Positions 1 to 10,400 of a stretch of DNA of 64,000 nt are shown in pieces. The stretch is from Methylomonas sp. ZR1. GTDB taxonomy: Bacteria > Pseudomonadota > Gammaproteobacteria > Methylococcales > Methylomonadaceae. The position numbers and the translations under genes are program-made. The notes below the pieces were generated by a model. That model saw only the letters and a program-made list of their open reading frames with translations. It searched no databases and was not told where the DNA came from. Position 1 is the first letter of the stretch. Every line of letters starts with the position of its first letter. The DNA lies in NCBI RefSeq assembly GCF_013141865.1, contig NZ_RCST01000001.1, positions 4,464,001 to 4,528,000 of the forward strand, given 5' to 3'.

Positions 1-28
1 AGGAAGGAATATCCTGCCAGGGCTAGGA

Positions 29-166
29 TTATTTAACCCCTGAACCTTGTTGGTTAGGTGAGCCATAGCCTTTTGGTTTTGGGTTGCCTTGGTCTGGGTC
101 GTCCATGCAACCGCTCAAGCTTACAATCATCATTACCATAGCCAAGACAGAAAATACTTTTTTCAT
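29..166 (-). CDS. Small lipoprotein, 45 aa
   Basis: A 45-residue reading frame with a clear lipoprotein signal: Met-Lys-Lys, a hydrophobic core, and lipobox LSGC with the cysteine at residue 20. The mature part is only about 25 residues, polar and rich in Pro, Gly, Asn and Gln. A good ribosome-binding site (CGGAGG) lies 6 bases before the ATG. It should be lipidated and anchored in a cell-envelope membrane. Function is unknown; it resembles no family I can name. It lies about 100 bases downstream of the HTTM-domain gene on the same strand. Confidence 0.7.
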   Translation of the reverse strand: MKKVFSVLAMVMMIVSLSGCMDDPDQGNPKPKGYGSPNQQGSGVK

Positions 167-266
167 AACATCCTCCGATTTAAAGGTTTTTATTTTTGTG
201 TGTACTCAAATTCAAGCACGCAAAATTTATAGCATGACAAAACCGAGTATGCAATACCCTAGATGT

Positions 267-2174
267 TTACAAAATATCGATGTCTTTCGGCAAGTTGATC
301 TTTATGTCCTTTCCAGTCCATTGTGCGGAGCCTATTGCTTGCCATTCTCCGGTCAAGTTGCTGTTCCTGAGGTCTTTTTCCCACACAAACGGTGCTCGAA
401 TTCTCTTCATTTTGACGATAAATTGCGTGCTATCGAGCTCTAAACCACTCTTTTTTCCCCAGAACGCCGTGACTTTCATGATGAATTTTTTCAAGCGGAG
501 CTCGTCGATATTTGGGGTTACCGCAATGTTGGCCCACATGGAATGCACCCGCCCCCAATTCGGCGCCAACAGGCGGCCTTGGCGATTAACAAACGGTAAC
601 CATTGCTCTTCGCCGTTGGCATCCAAATAGGTAATAGCCAGTAAACGGTCATAGCCTTCGAAATGGTCGTGAAGATACAGCGCGTGGGGGGTGATGCCCA
701 AAAACGTGTGAGACATCATCAAAACCGCGTTGCTCATATCCGCCAGCATGCTGGTTATCGGCGACTGGCGGGTATCGACATGCAGGCGGTACAGCAAACC
801 ATAGTGAAAACTGCAGTTGAACTGAAACAAGATCAACACCAGCAACACTTTGCTGATTTTGTGTACGCGACTTCTAGCCACTAAGGCATGCTCCGCTTCG
901 AAAATTCGCTCATACAAACTCGGCGGCAGGTTTTCAGCTGATGCCGGCAGACAGCTCACATCGCACGCCAATCGCGTGCGCGAATCGGCAATCGCCCGAT
1001 AGCGCCCGCATATCCATTGATAAAGCAGCGGCAGTTTCATGGCCCAACCTATCATCGCGGTGTAGCGCATCGAGATTAAAATTTGCGCGTAAGTATCAAC
1101 GCCGGCATAAACCCGCCCATCACCATCCACCGCGTACAAATCGGTCAGCAATTGCTTTTCGCCCAATTCGGCTAGAGCTGGATAATCGATTGCAAACACT
1201 TGTGCGGGCTTGAAATCAACACCGCGCAAAACGTCGAAATGATTCAGTGTCAAAACCGTACGATTGCACAATGGGCATTGTTGGTCGTAAAACACCGTCA
1301 ATAGTGGTTGTTTGATCCGTAGAAGTGCCCCGATTTTTCTATACCAGGCAAATGGCATCACCAATGCATAGAAAATCAGCATTCCCATTCCGAACGGGTA
1401 AATATTGAAGGACAGGGTAATGCCCAAATGCAAGGAAATCCCGATCAGAAAGTACAGCCATCTGAACTGGCGGCGATGAAAAAACAACAGGAAAGTAAAC
1501 TGGAATGCGATGATGGTGTAGCCGATGATTTTTTGCAAAATCTCGATATTCAGCAGCCAGGACAAATCCAGCGCGGACATGTAATACGGAATCGAAGACG
1601 GCAACCAAGCACCCAAGCCGTTGCGCCAATGCTCGGCAAACATCTTGTGTATCGCCGAATCGAAATACAAAAAGCCCAGACAAATCGCGACCGGTAGATA
1701 ATAAGTCAGTGCAGACACTTCCGGAGCCTGGTATTGAGAATAATGCGTGAAGGGGCGCAGCAATTTTTTCCTAAGGCCATCAATAGAAAAGGCTTGGTCC
1801 ATAGGCATGAAGATCAGAAAGAAATTGGCGCCAATCATGAACAAATCGAAGCCGCCGTCGAAATCGCGCTGCATAGGCGTGAAATTAACGAATAGCAGCC
1901 AAAAAACGTAGTTAGCAACACTGGCCACCTGGCAGCGGTAACCGATGGCTAGACAAAACGCCACCGCGGCCCATAGCCAAAGGAAGAACGGAATCATCGG
2001 AAATTCGACATCCATGAATGGGATGGGGTCGAATATCAAGTGGTTGAAATACAGCAGAAAAAAAACTTCCTGCAGTGTCACCACCCCAAACAAAAGCCTG
2101 AAAAGGCCTACGCCGGTAGCGGGTACTTTTTTAGAATAAAGAGCATTGACTTTCTGAACTAACAGTTTGTACAT
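267..2174 (-). CDS. HTTM-domain membrane protein fused to a DCC (DUF393) thiol-disulfide domain
   Basis: A 635-residue protein. About residues 1-290 hold many hydrophobic segments of the HTTM type, the membrane fold shared with vitamin K-dependent gamma-carboxylase. About residues 295-410 form a DCC/DUF393 domain with the motif FYDQQCPLCNRTV, a CxxC redox pair near residues 300-303. A further hydrophobic segment near residue 440 precedes a soluble tail. HTTM proteins are integral membrane proteins of mostly unknown bacterial function, and DCC domains are predicted thiol oxidoreductases. The fusion suggests a membrane-bound redox or modifying enzyme; the substrate is unknown. The ribosome-binding site at this ATG is weak. 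Confidence 0.8.
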   Translation of the reverse strand: MYKLLVQKVNALYSKKVPATGVGLFRLLFGVVTLQEVFFLLYFNHLIFDPIPFMDVEFPMIPFFLWLWAAVAFCLAIGYRCQVASVANYVFWLLFVNFTPMQRDFDGGFDLFMIGANFFLIFMPMDQAFSIDGLRKKLLRPFTHYSQYQAPEVSALTYYLPVAICLGFLYFDSAIHKMFAEHWRNGLGAWLPSSIPYYMSALDLSWLLNIEILQKIIGYTIIAFQFTFLLFFHRRQFRWLYFLIGISLHLGITLSFNIYPFGMGMLIFYALVMPFAWYRKIGALLRIKQPLLTVFYDQQCPLCNRTVLTLNHFDVLRGVDFKPAQVFAIDYPALAELGEKQLLTDLYAVDGDGRVYAGVDTYAQILISMRYTAMIGWAMKLPLLYQWICGRYRAIADSRTRLACDVSCLPASAENLPPSLYERIFEAEHALVARSRVHKISKVLLVLILFQFNCSFHYGLLYRLHVDTRQSPITSMLADMSNAVLMMSHTFLGITPHALYLHDHFEGYDRLLAITYLDANGEEQWLPFVNRQGRLLAPNWGRVHSMWANIAVTPNIDELRLKKFIMKVTAFWGKKSGLELDSTQFIVKMKRIRAPFVWEKDLRNSNLTGEWQAIGSAQWTGKDIKINLPKDIDIL

Positions 2175-2236
2175 GGCGGGTCGGCAGGCTAAAAGTCCAC
2201 AGATTATAAGGGATTTGAAAATGGTATGCGTCAGGC

Positions 2237-2277
2237 AAAAAAAAAGCGGCTACGGGATCTATCCGTAGCCGCTTTTT
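2237..2277. terminator. Bidirectional intrinsic terminator
   Basis: A perfect stem (GCGGCTACGG paired with CCGTAGCCGC, loop GATCTAT) is flanked by a run of A on the left and TTTTT on the right, so it can work in both directions. It separates the HTTM gene from the small membrane-protein gene beside it. Confidence 0.85.
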
Positions 2278-2309
2278 CCAGAAAAGCTTTGTAAGCGAGG
2301 GGGTGTAGC

Positions 2310-2438
2310 TTACTCTTCGTCTTTAGGCTCAGCAAAAACCCATTTTACAAAGAAGTATCCTGCAGCGATGATAACTACCGCTCCAATCATGCCCGACGGT
2401 TCTTTCAGCATTTCTGTTAAATCTAAGATCGCTCCCAT
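2310..2438 (-). CDS. Small single-pass membrane protein, 42 aa
   Basis: A 42-residue frame with a strong ribosome-binding site (TAGGAGG, 6 bases before the ATG). It has a short amphipathic N-terminus, one transmembrane helix at about residues 17-34 (MIGAVVIIAAGYFFVKWV), and an acidic tail ending Pro-Lys-Asp-Glu-Glu. Its stop lies just before the bidirectional terminator, which supports a real short transcription unit. Function is unknown. Confidence 0.7.
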   Translation of the reverse strand: MGAILDLTEMLKEPSGMIGAVVIIAAGYFFVKWVFAEPKDEE

Positions 2439-2651
2439 GGGTGCCTCCTACCTTTAGTTAGTTGTTATAAAATTTGCCATGTCTTTGGCGGTCGAGCTTC
2501 ATATGTTACTTTAGCTACCTTCAAAGTCAAGCGATTCATGGCTATCGCGGAAACATCCGACCGCAATTGCCATCCAGGTGGATTATGGTAGTATGCTTTC
2601 TCAACCTGAATTTTGAGAATTATAAAAACAGTTTCAACAAGGGGAATAGAG

Positions 2652-3071
2652 ATGATTGGTGGCGTAATAATGATTTTGACGGCAATCTGGGTATATCAAA
2701 CCCTGATAAAAGCCAAAACGGGTAATGTGCTGATGTGGGTTGCCGGCTGTGCCATAGTGTTCTTGGTCATTCAGGTGTTGTTCTACAACATCAACATTAT
2801 GATCATCGACGGCTTAGACGGTAAAGATGTCGGCGGCGAATATGATCGCGACCTGACCAGCGTCGGCGATAGAAAAACCCAGGAAGGCGCCGGCGGCTGG
2901 TTCATGCCGGTTTTCTTCGAATTACTACCGCCGTTTGCCGGTGTGTTGGCTGTCGCTCTGATTCGCTGTCAGTTTATTTTGAAACAAGCGCTGACACCAG
3001 CCAACCTGTTCAGCGGCATCAAAGAGTTGTTTGTCAGCATCAAAAACAGCTTCAAAACCTCCAGCAACTAA
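2652..3071 (+). CDS. Hypothetical integral membrane protein
   Basis: A 139-residue protein. The start is placed at the ATG after AAGGGGAATAGAG, because the longer frame has no better ribosome-binding site. Two transmembrane helices lie at about residues 2-20 and 27-46, then a charged soluble loop (about 50-75) and a third hydrophobic segment near 84-105 (FMPVFFELLPPFAGVLAVALI), with a basic C-terminus. I recognise no family. The DUF2970 gene faces it across a hairpin. Confidence 0.65.
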   Translation: MIGGVIMILTAIWVYQTLIKAKTGNVLMWVAGCAIVFLVIQVLFYNINIMIIDGLDGKDVGGEYDRDLTSVGDRKTQEGAGGWFMPVFFELLPPFAGVLAVALIRCQFILKQALTPANLFSGIKELFVSIKNSFKTSSN

Positions 3072-3083
3072 CTTGGCTGGCTC

Positions 3084-3109
3084 CGAAGCCCAAGGCCGCT
3101 TGGGCTTCG
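3084..3109. terminator. Hairpin between convergent genes
   Basis: A 10-bp perfect stem (CGAAGCCCAA / TTGGGCTTCG, loop GGCCGC) lies between the ends of two convergent genes. It has no strong T tract, so it is a probable rather than certain terminator. Confidence 0.5.
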
Positions 3110-3125
3110 TTACCGTCGAAATTCC

Positions 3126-3317
3126 TCAGCCGCCGGTAACTGCGGATACGATGCTGACTATCGTTAAAATAAACAGCACAGTCGCAATCAGCCCGACGAC
3201 AATATAGGCAGGCAAAGAGCCGTGCTGAAAATCAAGCTCTCTATTCTTATTGCTTTGCACGCCGATCACGGCGGCAAACACGCTTTTTATGACATGCAAT
3301 AGACTGGGTTTAGACAT
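3126..3317 (-). CDS. DUF2970 family small membrane protein
   Basis: A 63-residue protein matching the DUF2970 pattern: LHVIKSVFAAVIGVQSNKNR, then DFQHGS, then one transmembrane helix (YIVVGLIATVLFILTIVSIV). The start is the ATG preceded by GAGGGAAATC; a TTG four codons upstream overlaps that ribosome-binding site and is less likely. The family is widespread in proteobacteria and its role is unknown. Confidence 0.8.
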   Translation of the reverse strand: MSKPSLLHVIKSVFAAVIGVQSNKNRELDFQHGSLPAYIVVGLIATVLFILTIVSIVSAVTGG

Positions 3318-3392
3318 GATTTCCCTCAAAATTTGGTTTGATAATAAAGCGGACTAGCCCACCGATATTCACCCTTACGACCCTCAGGCAGT

Positions 3393-6300
3393 ATGAACAG
3401 CACACAAAGATTACACCAGTTATTATCTCAACGGATTTTGTTTCTGGACGGTGCGATGGGCACCATGATTCAGAGCTACAAACTGGAGGAGAAGGATTAT
3501 CGCGGCGTACGCTTTGCCGACTGGCCTGTCGATCTTAAGGGCAACAACGATTTATTATCGATTACCCAGCCCGAGGTAATCAAGGCGATTCATCGCGCCT
3601 ATCTGGATGCCGGCTCGGATATTCTGGAAACCAATACCTTCAATTCCACCCGTATCGCGATGGCCGATTATCGGATGGAAGACCTGGCTTACGAGATCAA
3701 CGTCGCTTCGGCTCGCGTCGCTAAACAGGCGGCCAACGAAGTCAGCGCGTTAACGCCGGACAAGCCGCGTTTCGTCGCCGGCGTCTTGGGCCCCACCAAT
3801 CGCACGTCATCAATGTCGCCGGATGTCAACGATCCCGGCTTCCGTAACATCACGTTCGACGATTTGGTAAGCGCCTACAGCGAAGCCACTCAAGGCTTGA
3901 TCGACGGCGGCGCCGACATCATCCTGATCGAAACGGTGTTCGATACGCTGAACGCCAAAGCGGCGATTTTCGCGGTCGAACAGACTTTCGACAAACTAGG
4001 TTACAAACTGCCGGTAATGATTTCCGGCACCATTACCGACGCCTCCGGCCGCACGCTTTCAGGTCAAACCGCCGCCGCGTTCTGGTATTCGTTGAAACAC
4101 GTGCAACCCGTCTCGATCGGCTTCAACTGCGCGCTCGGTGCGCAGGAACTGCGCCAATACATTGAAGAATTATCCAACATCGCCGACACCTACGTTTCCG
4201 CCCACCCGAACGCTGGCCTGCCCAACGAATTCGGCGAATACGACGAAACCCCGGAAATGATGGCCGCCGAATTGGCTGACTGGGCCGCCAGCGGCTATTT
4301 GAATATCATCGGCGGTTGCTGCGGCACTTCACCGGACACCATCCGCGCCATCGTTGCCGCGCTGGAAAAATATCCGCCGCGTAAGATACCCGAGTTGGAA
4401 AAACGCTGTCACCTGGCCGGCCTGGAAGCGATGAGCATCGGTCCGGAAACTTTGTTCGTGAACGTCGGCGAACGTACCAACGTTACCGGTTCGGCGATCT
4501 TCAAGAAAATGATCGTCGAAGAACGTTACGAAGAAGCCCTGGAAGTGGCCAAGCAACAGGTCGAAAACGGCGCGCAGATTATCGACATCAACATGGACGA
4601 AGGCATGCTGGATTCGAAAGCGGCGATGGTGCGCTTTTTGAATCTGCTGGCCGCCGAGCCGGATATTGCCAAAGTACCGATCATGCTGGACTCCTCAAAA
4701 TGGGAGATTCTGGAAGCCGGCCTGAAATGCATCCAAGGCAAGGGCGTCGTCAACTCGATTTCGATCAAGGAAGGCGAAGAACTGTTCATCGAACACGCCA
4801 AGCTGGTGCGCCGTTATGGCGCTGCCGTGATCGTGATGGCCTTCGACGAACAAGGCCAGGCCGACACGATGGCGCGCAAGGTGGAAATCTGCACCCGCGC
4901 CTACAAAATATTGACCGAACAAATCGGCTTCCCGCCAGAAGACATCATCTTCGACCCCAACATTTTCGCGGTCGCCACTGGCATCGAGGAACACAACAAC
5001 TACGGTGTCGATTTCATCGAAGCCACCCGTATCATCAAGCAGACCTTGCCGCATGCCTTGATTTCCGGCGGCGTATCGAATGTATCGTTCTCGTTCCGCG
5101 GCAACAATCCGGTGCGCGAAGCGATCCACGCCGTATTTCTGTACCACGCCGTACATGCCGGCATGGACATGGGTATCGTCAACGCCGGGCAGTTGGCGAT
5201 TTACGCCGATATTCCGGAAGAACTGCGCAATTCCGTCGAAGACGTGATTTTGAATCGCACCCCGGAAGGCACCGAAAAGCTGCTGGAAATCGCCGAGAAA
5301 TATCGTGGTAGCGGTCAGACAGCGAAACAGGAAACCTTGGAATGGCGTGAATGGCCGGTCAGCAAGCGCCTGGAACATGCGCTGGTGAAAGGCATCGCCG
5401 ATTACATCGAAGAAGACACCGAAGCCGCGCGGCTGGAAGCGGAAAAAACGCTGCACGTCATCGAAGGGCCGTTGATGGACGGTATGAACGTTGTTGGCGA
5501 CTTGTTCGGCGAAGGCAAGATGTTCCTGCCGCAAGTCGTGAAATCGGCGCGGGTCATGAAAAAAGCCGTGGCCTATCTGATGCCGTTCATGGATGCCGAA
5601 ATAGACGGCAGCGAGCGGCAAACCAACGGCAAAGTGCTGATGGCCACTGTGAAGGGCGACGTGCACGACATCGGCAAAAATATCGTCGGCGTGGTACTGC
5701 AATGCAACAACTACGAAGTCATTGATCTGGGCGTGATGGTGCCGGCCGAAACTATTTTGAAAACCGCCCGCGAACAAAACGTCGATGTGATTGGCCTGAG
5801 CGGCTTGATCACGCCGTCGCTGGATGAAATGGTGCATGTCGCCAAGGAAATGCAGCGGCAAGGCTTTACGATCCCGTTGATGATAGGCGGTGCGACTACT
5901 TCGCGCGCCCATACTGCCGTGAAAATCGAGCCGCACTATCAATCGCCGACCGTCTATGTCACGGATGCATCGCGCAGTGTCGGCGTGGTCAGCGCCCTGC
6001 TCAGCGACGAGTTAAAAGCCGATTTCGTGGAGAAAACCCGCGCCGAGTATGAAGTGGTACGTGAACGTCACAAGGGGCGGCACGCCAAGAATCCGCAGCA
6101 TAATCTGGAAAAAGCCCGGCTTAACAAATTCGATTACGCCAGCCATCAGCCGGTTAAGCCTAAATTTCTCGGTATCAAAGTCATCGATAATTTCCCGCTG
6201 GATACGCTGGTTTGGTATATCGACTGGACGCCGTTCTTCCAAACGTGGGAATTGTCCGGCAGCTATCCGGCCATTCTTAGCGACCATGTGGTTGGTGTCG

Positions 6301-7064
6301 AAGCGACTAAATTGTTCGAAGATGCGCAAGAGATGTTGAAACACTTGATTCGCGAACAATGGCTGACAGCCAAGGCCGTCATCGGTTTCTTTCCTGCCAA
6401 CAGCGATGGCGATGACATCGTGTTGTATACCGACGACAGTCGCAGCCAGCCACGCGAAACGCTGCATCATTTGCGCCAGCAAAACGTCAAGGCGCCGGGC
6501 CGGCCCAACTACTGTTTGTCCGACTTCATTGCCCCGGTCGGTAGCGGCATTGCCGATTATCTGGGCGGCTTTGCGGTCACGTCCGGTATCGGTATCGAAA
6601 CCAAGTTAGCAGAGTTCGAAAAAGATCACGACGACTACAGCGCCATCATGCTGAAAGCTCTGGCCGACCGGCTGGCCGAAGCGTTTGCGGAATACATGCA
6701 TCAAGCCGTACGCCGCGAATACTGGGGCTATGCCGAAGAGGAAAATTACGACAATCACGCATTGATCGAAGAGGCCTATCAAGGCATCCGTCCAGCGCCA
6801 GGCTATCCAGCCTGCCCGGACCACACCGAAAAAGCCAAGTTGTTCGAATTGCTGAATGTCACTGAAAACACCACGATCGAACTAACCGAAAACTTCGCGA
6901 TGTATCCGACTGCGGCGGTTAGCGGCTGGTATTTCTCGCATCCGGACTCGCAGTATTTCAATGTCGGCAAGATCGATCAGGACCAGTTAGAAGACTACGC
7001 GCGGCGTAAAGGCCTAAAGCTTGAAGTGGCCGAACGTTGGTTGGCTGCGCATTTGAATCATTGA
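3393..7064 (+). CDS. metH: Cobalamin-dependent methionine synthase MetH
   Basis: A full-length, 1223-residue MetH (E. coli 1227). It transfers methyl from 5-methyltetrahydrofolate to homocysteine through cobalamin in the cytoplasm. The order is homocysteine-binding domain with zinc ligands Cys246, Cys309 and Cys310 (NCALG and GGCCGT), pterin-binding domain from about 355, cobalamin cap and Rossmann domains with DVHDIG (His758 as lower axial ligand), and a C-terminal S-adenosylmethionine reactivation domain with [14 protein letters not shown] near 1133. No cobalamin riboswitch precedes it here, but the cell carries a riboswitch-controlled B12 uptake operon at 35.5-40.3 kb. Codon use is ordinary for the window. 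Confidence 0.98.
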   Translation: MNSTQRLHQLLSQRILFLDGAMGTMIQSYKLEEKDYRGVRFADWPVDLKGNNDLLSITQPEVIKAIHRAYLDAGSDILETNTFNSTRIAMADYRMEDLAYEINVASARVAKQAANEVSALTPDKPRFVAGVLGPTNRTSSMSPDVNDPGFRNITFDDLVSAYSEATQGLIDGGADIILIETVFDTLNAKAAIFAVEQTFDKLGYKLPVMISGTITDASGRTLSGQTAAAFWYSLKHVQPVSIGFNCALGAQELRQYIEELSNIADTYVSAHPNAGLPNEFGEYDETPEMMAAELADWAASGYLNIIGGCCGTSPDTIRAIVAALEKYPPRKIPELEKRCHLAGLEAMSIGPETLFVNVGERTNVTGSAIFKKMIVEERYEEALEVAKQQVENGAQIIDINMDEGMLDSKAAMVRFLNLLAAEPDIAKVPIMLDSSKWEILEAGLKCIQGKGVVNSISIKEGEELFIEHAKLVRRYGAAVIVMAFDEQGQADTMARKVEICTRAYKILTEQIGFPPEDIIFDPNIFAVATGIEEHNNYGVDFIEATRIIKQTLPHALISGGVSNVSFSFRGNNPVREAIHAVFLYHAVHAGMDMGIVNAGQLAIYADIPEELRNSVEDVILNRTPEGTEKLLEIAEKYRGSGQTAKQETLEWREWPVSKRLEHALVKGIADYIEEDTEAARLEAEKTLHVIEGPLMDGMNVVGDLFGEGKMFLPQVVKSARVMKKAVAYLMPFMDAEIDGSERQTNGKVLMATVKGDVHDIGKNIVGVVLQCNNYEVIDLGVMVPAETILKTAREQNVDVIGLSGLITPSLDEMVHVAKEMQRQGFTIPLMIGGATTSRAHTAVKIEPHYQSPTVYVTDASRSVGVVSALLSDELKADFVEKTRAEYEVVRERHKGRHAKNPQHNLEKARLNKFDYASHQPVKPKFLGIKVIDNFPLDTLVWYIDWTPFFQTWELSGSYPAILSDHVVGVEATKLFEDAQEMLKHLIREQWLTAKAVIGFFPANSDGDDIVLYTDDSRSQPRETLHHLRQQNVKAPGRPNYCLSDFIAPVGSGIADYLGGFAVTSGIGIETKLAEFEKDHDDYSAIMLKALADRLAEAFAEYMHQAVRREYWGYAEEENYDNHALIEEAYQGIRPAPGYPACPDHTEKAKLFELLNVTENTTIELTENFAMYPTAAVSGWYFSHPDSQYFNVGKIDQDQLEDYARRKGLKLEVAERWLAAHLNH

Positions 7065-7075
7065 TCGATTCAACC

Positions 7076-7339
7076 GTGGCTGATTTTATCCTGTTCGGCA
7101 CCGAAGGCTGTCATTTGTGCGAAGAAGCTGAGGAGCTATTGGTCGCCGCCGGGTTGGATTTTACGAGCCGGGACATTATGGCTAATGAACAATGGCAGGC
7201 CGACTACGGCTTATTGATCCCGGTGTTGTGGCATGCCCCAAGCCAAAAGCAACTTAATTGGCCGTTCGACAGCCTGCAATTAAAAGCATTCAGCATCGCC
7301 ATCGATCCAAGCGAATGCCAGTCAGCACGCCGGACCTAG
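7076..7339 (+). CDS. Glutaredoxin-family protein (DUF836 type)
   Basis: An 87-residue thioredoxin-fold protein with the redox motif GTEGCHLCEEAEELL near the N-terminus, typical of the short glutaredoxin-like DUF836 family. It probably takes part in cytosolic thiol exchange. The GTG start at 7076 gives the family's usual N-terminus (MADFILFGTEGCHLC). A TTG at 7061, overlapping the metH stop codon, is the alternative. It probably shares a transcript with metH. Confidence 0.75.
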   Translation: MADFILFGTEGCHLCEEAEELLVAAGLDFTSRDIMANEQWQADYGLLIPVLWHAPSQKQLNWPFDSLQLKAFSIAIDPSECQSARRT

Positions 7340-7406
7340 TATCGGTTTGGCGGTCGCCGAATCGCACGTGCCGGAACAGTGCAACTCAAAACGGCGAACT
7401 ATAAAA

Positions 7407-10400
7407 TCAGCTAGGCAAAGCCCTCAGAATGGCAGGATAGTCAAAGTTATCAGCCAGATAGGCCAGGGTTTTGCGCAATTGAGGATCCTGCGCCGTTGCC
7501 AGAACTATGGCATTTGCTATACGTTCCGGCTCCAGACTCTCCAGTGCATTTTTCAATTCATCCCGTGCCGATGCCGGCAAGCCGGCTAACATGTTCGGCG
7601 TTAATGGCGCGATTGGCGGGGTTTGTTCTGGAACACCCTCGTAAACATAACGCACCCCCAAGTGCTTGGCCAGACATTCGTAGATTTCGTTGAAGCGATA
7701 AGGCTTGCGTACAAAATCGTTCATACCGGCTTCCAGAAGCTCGCTACGCTGCTCCAGGAATGCCGAGGCTGTGACGGCAACAATGACGACCTCCTGCCCG
7801 CCAGGCAACTCCCGAATTCTTTTCGTGGCTTCCAAACCATCCATTACCGGCATTTGCCTATCCATCCAGATAAATTGCGGTCGCCAGGTTTGAAATAGCG
7901 CTATGCCTTCTGCGCCGTTGCCGGCCACTTTGCAGGAGAAACCGACCGATTCCATCAATTTTGCCAGCAATAACTGATTTTCCAGCTGATCTTCAACGAT
8001 TAATATGCGGTAGTCGCTTTGCCCTTCCACTAAGCCGATGACGGCACCGGCTTCCGCTTTGTCGACACTGCGGTCGGTAATATCCGCCTGATTCACCTCC
8101 GCGAGCGGCAGGTCTATTCTAAATAAAGCGCCTTGATTCGGGTGGCTTTCCAAGGTAAGCGTACCGCCCATCAATTCCACAAACTGGCGGGTAATGGTTA
8201 ATCCCAAGCCGGTGCCTTGGCTATCCCTTTGCTCGCCTAGCTGTACGAATGGTTCGAATATACGTTGCTGATCGGCCAGCGGGATCCCCACACCGGAATC
8301 TTCGACCTCGATCTGTAGATGCGAAATGCGATTTTTGCGAGTGCCTAGGCGCAAGGTAACACCGCCTTGCTGCGTAAATTTAATAGCATTGCCCACCAGA
8401 TTAATCAGCACTTGCCGCAAGCGGGCTTCGTCGCCGACAATGAAGCGCGGAAACTGCGATGCCTGATCGACCAACAACCTCAGGCCTTTTTCGGCGGCGC
8501 GGACACTCATCATATCGGTAATATCGCGCACCATATTGCCCAAATCGAAAGGCGCGTTTTCCAAGTGTAGCCGGCCTACTTCGATTTTAGCCATTTCCAA
8601 TACATCGTTAATCAACATCAACAGATGCTCGCCGCTGCGATTGATAATATCCAGGTTTTGCCTTTGCTCCTCCGACAGTTGGGGGTTTTTCCGCATCAAT
8701 TTCGAGAAACCGAGAATGGCGTTCAGCGGGGTACGCAATTCGTGGCTCATATTGGCCAGGAATACGCTCTTGGCCCTATTGGCCGCTTCCGCCGCATCGC
8801 GCGCTATTATCAAGTCGGCGGTACGTTGCTGGATTTCATCTTCGAGGTGTTCTTTATAGCGCCGTAATTCTTCCTCGTTTTGCTTGCGATCATGGATGTC
8901 CATACGAATACCCAACATGCGTATGACCTTGCCGTCCGAATCGCGCTGAATACCGAAACCGCGCACATATTGCCAACGATAACAGCCGTCGGCGTGGCGC
9001 ATGCGCGCTTGATATTGATATTCCGTGAAATCCCTGGACAACACGTCGCTCATTTTGTCGCTGACTTCCGTTTGATCATCCGGATGAACGCTTTCGAACC
9101 ATGCGCGCCGATCAGCCATGCCGGTCCGAACTGGATAGCCGAGCATCGTGTAATAGGTGGGCGAAGCGTACCATTGGTCGTTTTTTACATCCCAGTCCCA
9201 AACGCCGACCTGCGCGGCTTCCAACGTCAACCGCAAGCGCTCCTCCGAGTCGCGTAAATGCTCTTCCGTGCGTAAGCGCTCAGCCTTATCGCGGAGCACG
9301 GAAATGCCAAAGGCCAAATCTCCGGCCAGCTCCTCTAGCAAACGAATCTCTGCTGCCGTGATCGCATTGGGTTCTGCGGAATAAATCGTCAGCGCACCGA
9401 AAATATCCGCGTTCTGATCGGCCAAAGGCAAGGCAATAACCGAGCGATAGCCGCGCGCTAACGCTGCGTCTCGTGCCAAAGCCATCAGTGCATCGGTGCA
9501 GACATCCTGAACATAGACTTTTTCGCCGCTGCAAATGGCGGCGGCAGCGGGACTGTGGGCGCCCGCCGCATCCCCGCCGCTGTGATCGGTGACGGCCAGA
9601 TAGCCGTTTTCAAAACCGGCCCAGGCCACCGGGCGTATTGTTTTGGGAGGGCCGTTTTCCAAGTAGCCGACCCAAGCCATGCGATATTCGGCTTCATCGC
9701 AGACGATACGGCAGATTTCTTTGAGCAGGCTTGGTTCGTTGTCATGTCGCAGCAAGGCCTGATTGCAATTGCTGATCGCGCGCAATTCGCGATTGAGCTT
9801 ATATAAGGCCGCTTCCGTTTGCTTGGCTTCGGTGATGTCCGTGCGTAAATATAGATAATTGCAAACCTGATAAGCTTCGTCGTAAATCGGTGAGGCGGTG
9901 ATCTGTTCCCAGCGCAACTCGCCGTTTTTGTGGCGATTGGTCAGCGAAGATTTCCATAGTTTGCCTGCTGCCAATTGTGCCTGGCAGGCTTGGTACGTAT
10001 CGGCAGTTATTTCACTGGACAATAATGCGCGAGGCGTCATTTTGTAAGCCTCGCCGAACGTATACCCGGTAATCCGCGTATAAGCGTGGTTGGTATAGGT
10101 CAATACGCCCTGCAGGTCGGTAATCTGGATGCCGGTCGGATTCTGATCCGCCGCTTGCGCCAGCCGATTGATTTCGGTGGCGAATAGATGGCGTTCTGTA
10201 ATGTCGCGGTTAGTGATGCGCCGGCCTCGGTAGTTATTGTCCGCCCCGAACACGGCCTGGCAACAATGCGAGATCCAGCGTATTTCACCATCGCGGCGGA
10301 CAATCCGGAAATCCACTTCAGCCAGGCGTAAATGCTCGACATCGTGGCGATGATCGGTCATTAAGTGCCGGTCGTCGGCATGTATGATGCGCGGCAACAG

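Noticed and set aside
4695..5942. 415-codon open frame on the minus strand
   Set aside because: It lies wholly inside metH on the opposite strand. Its composition mirrors metH codon use, and it has no domain or ribosome-binding site.
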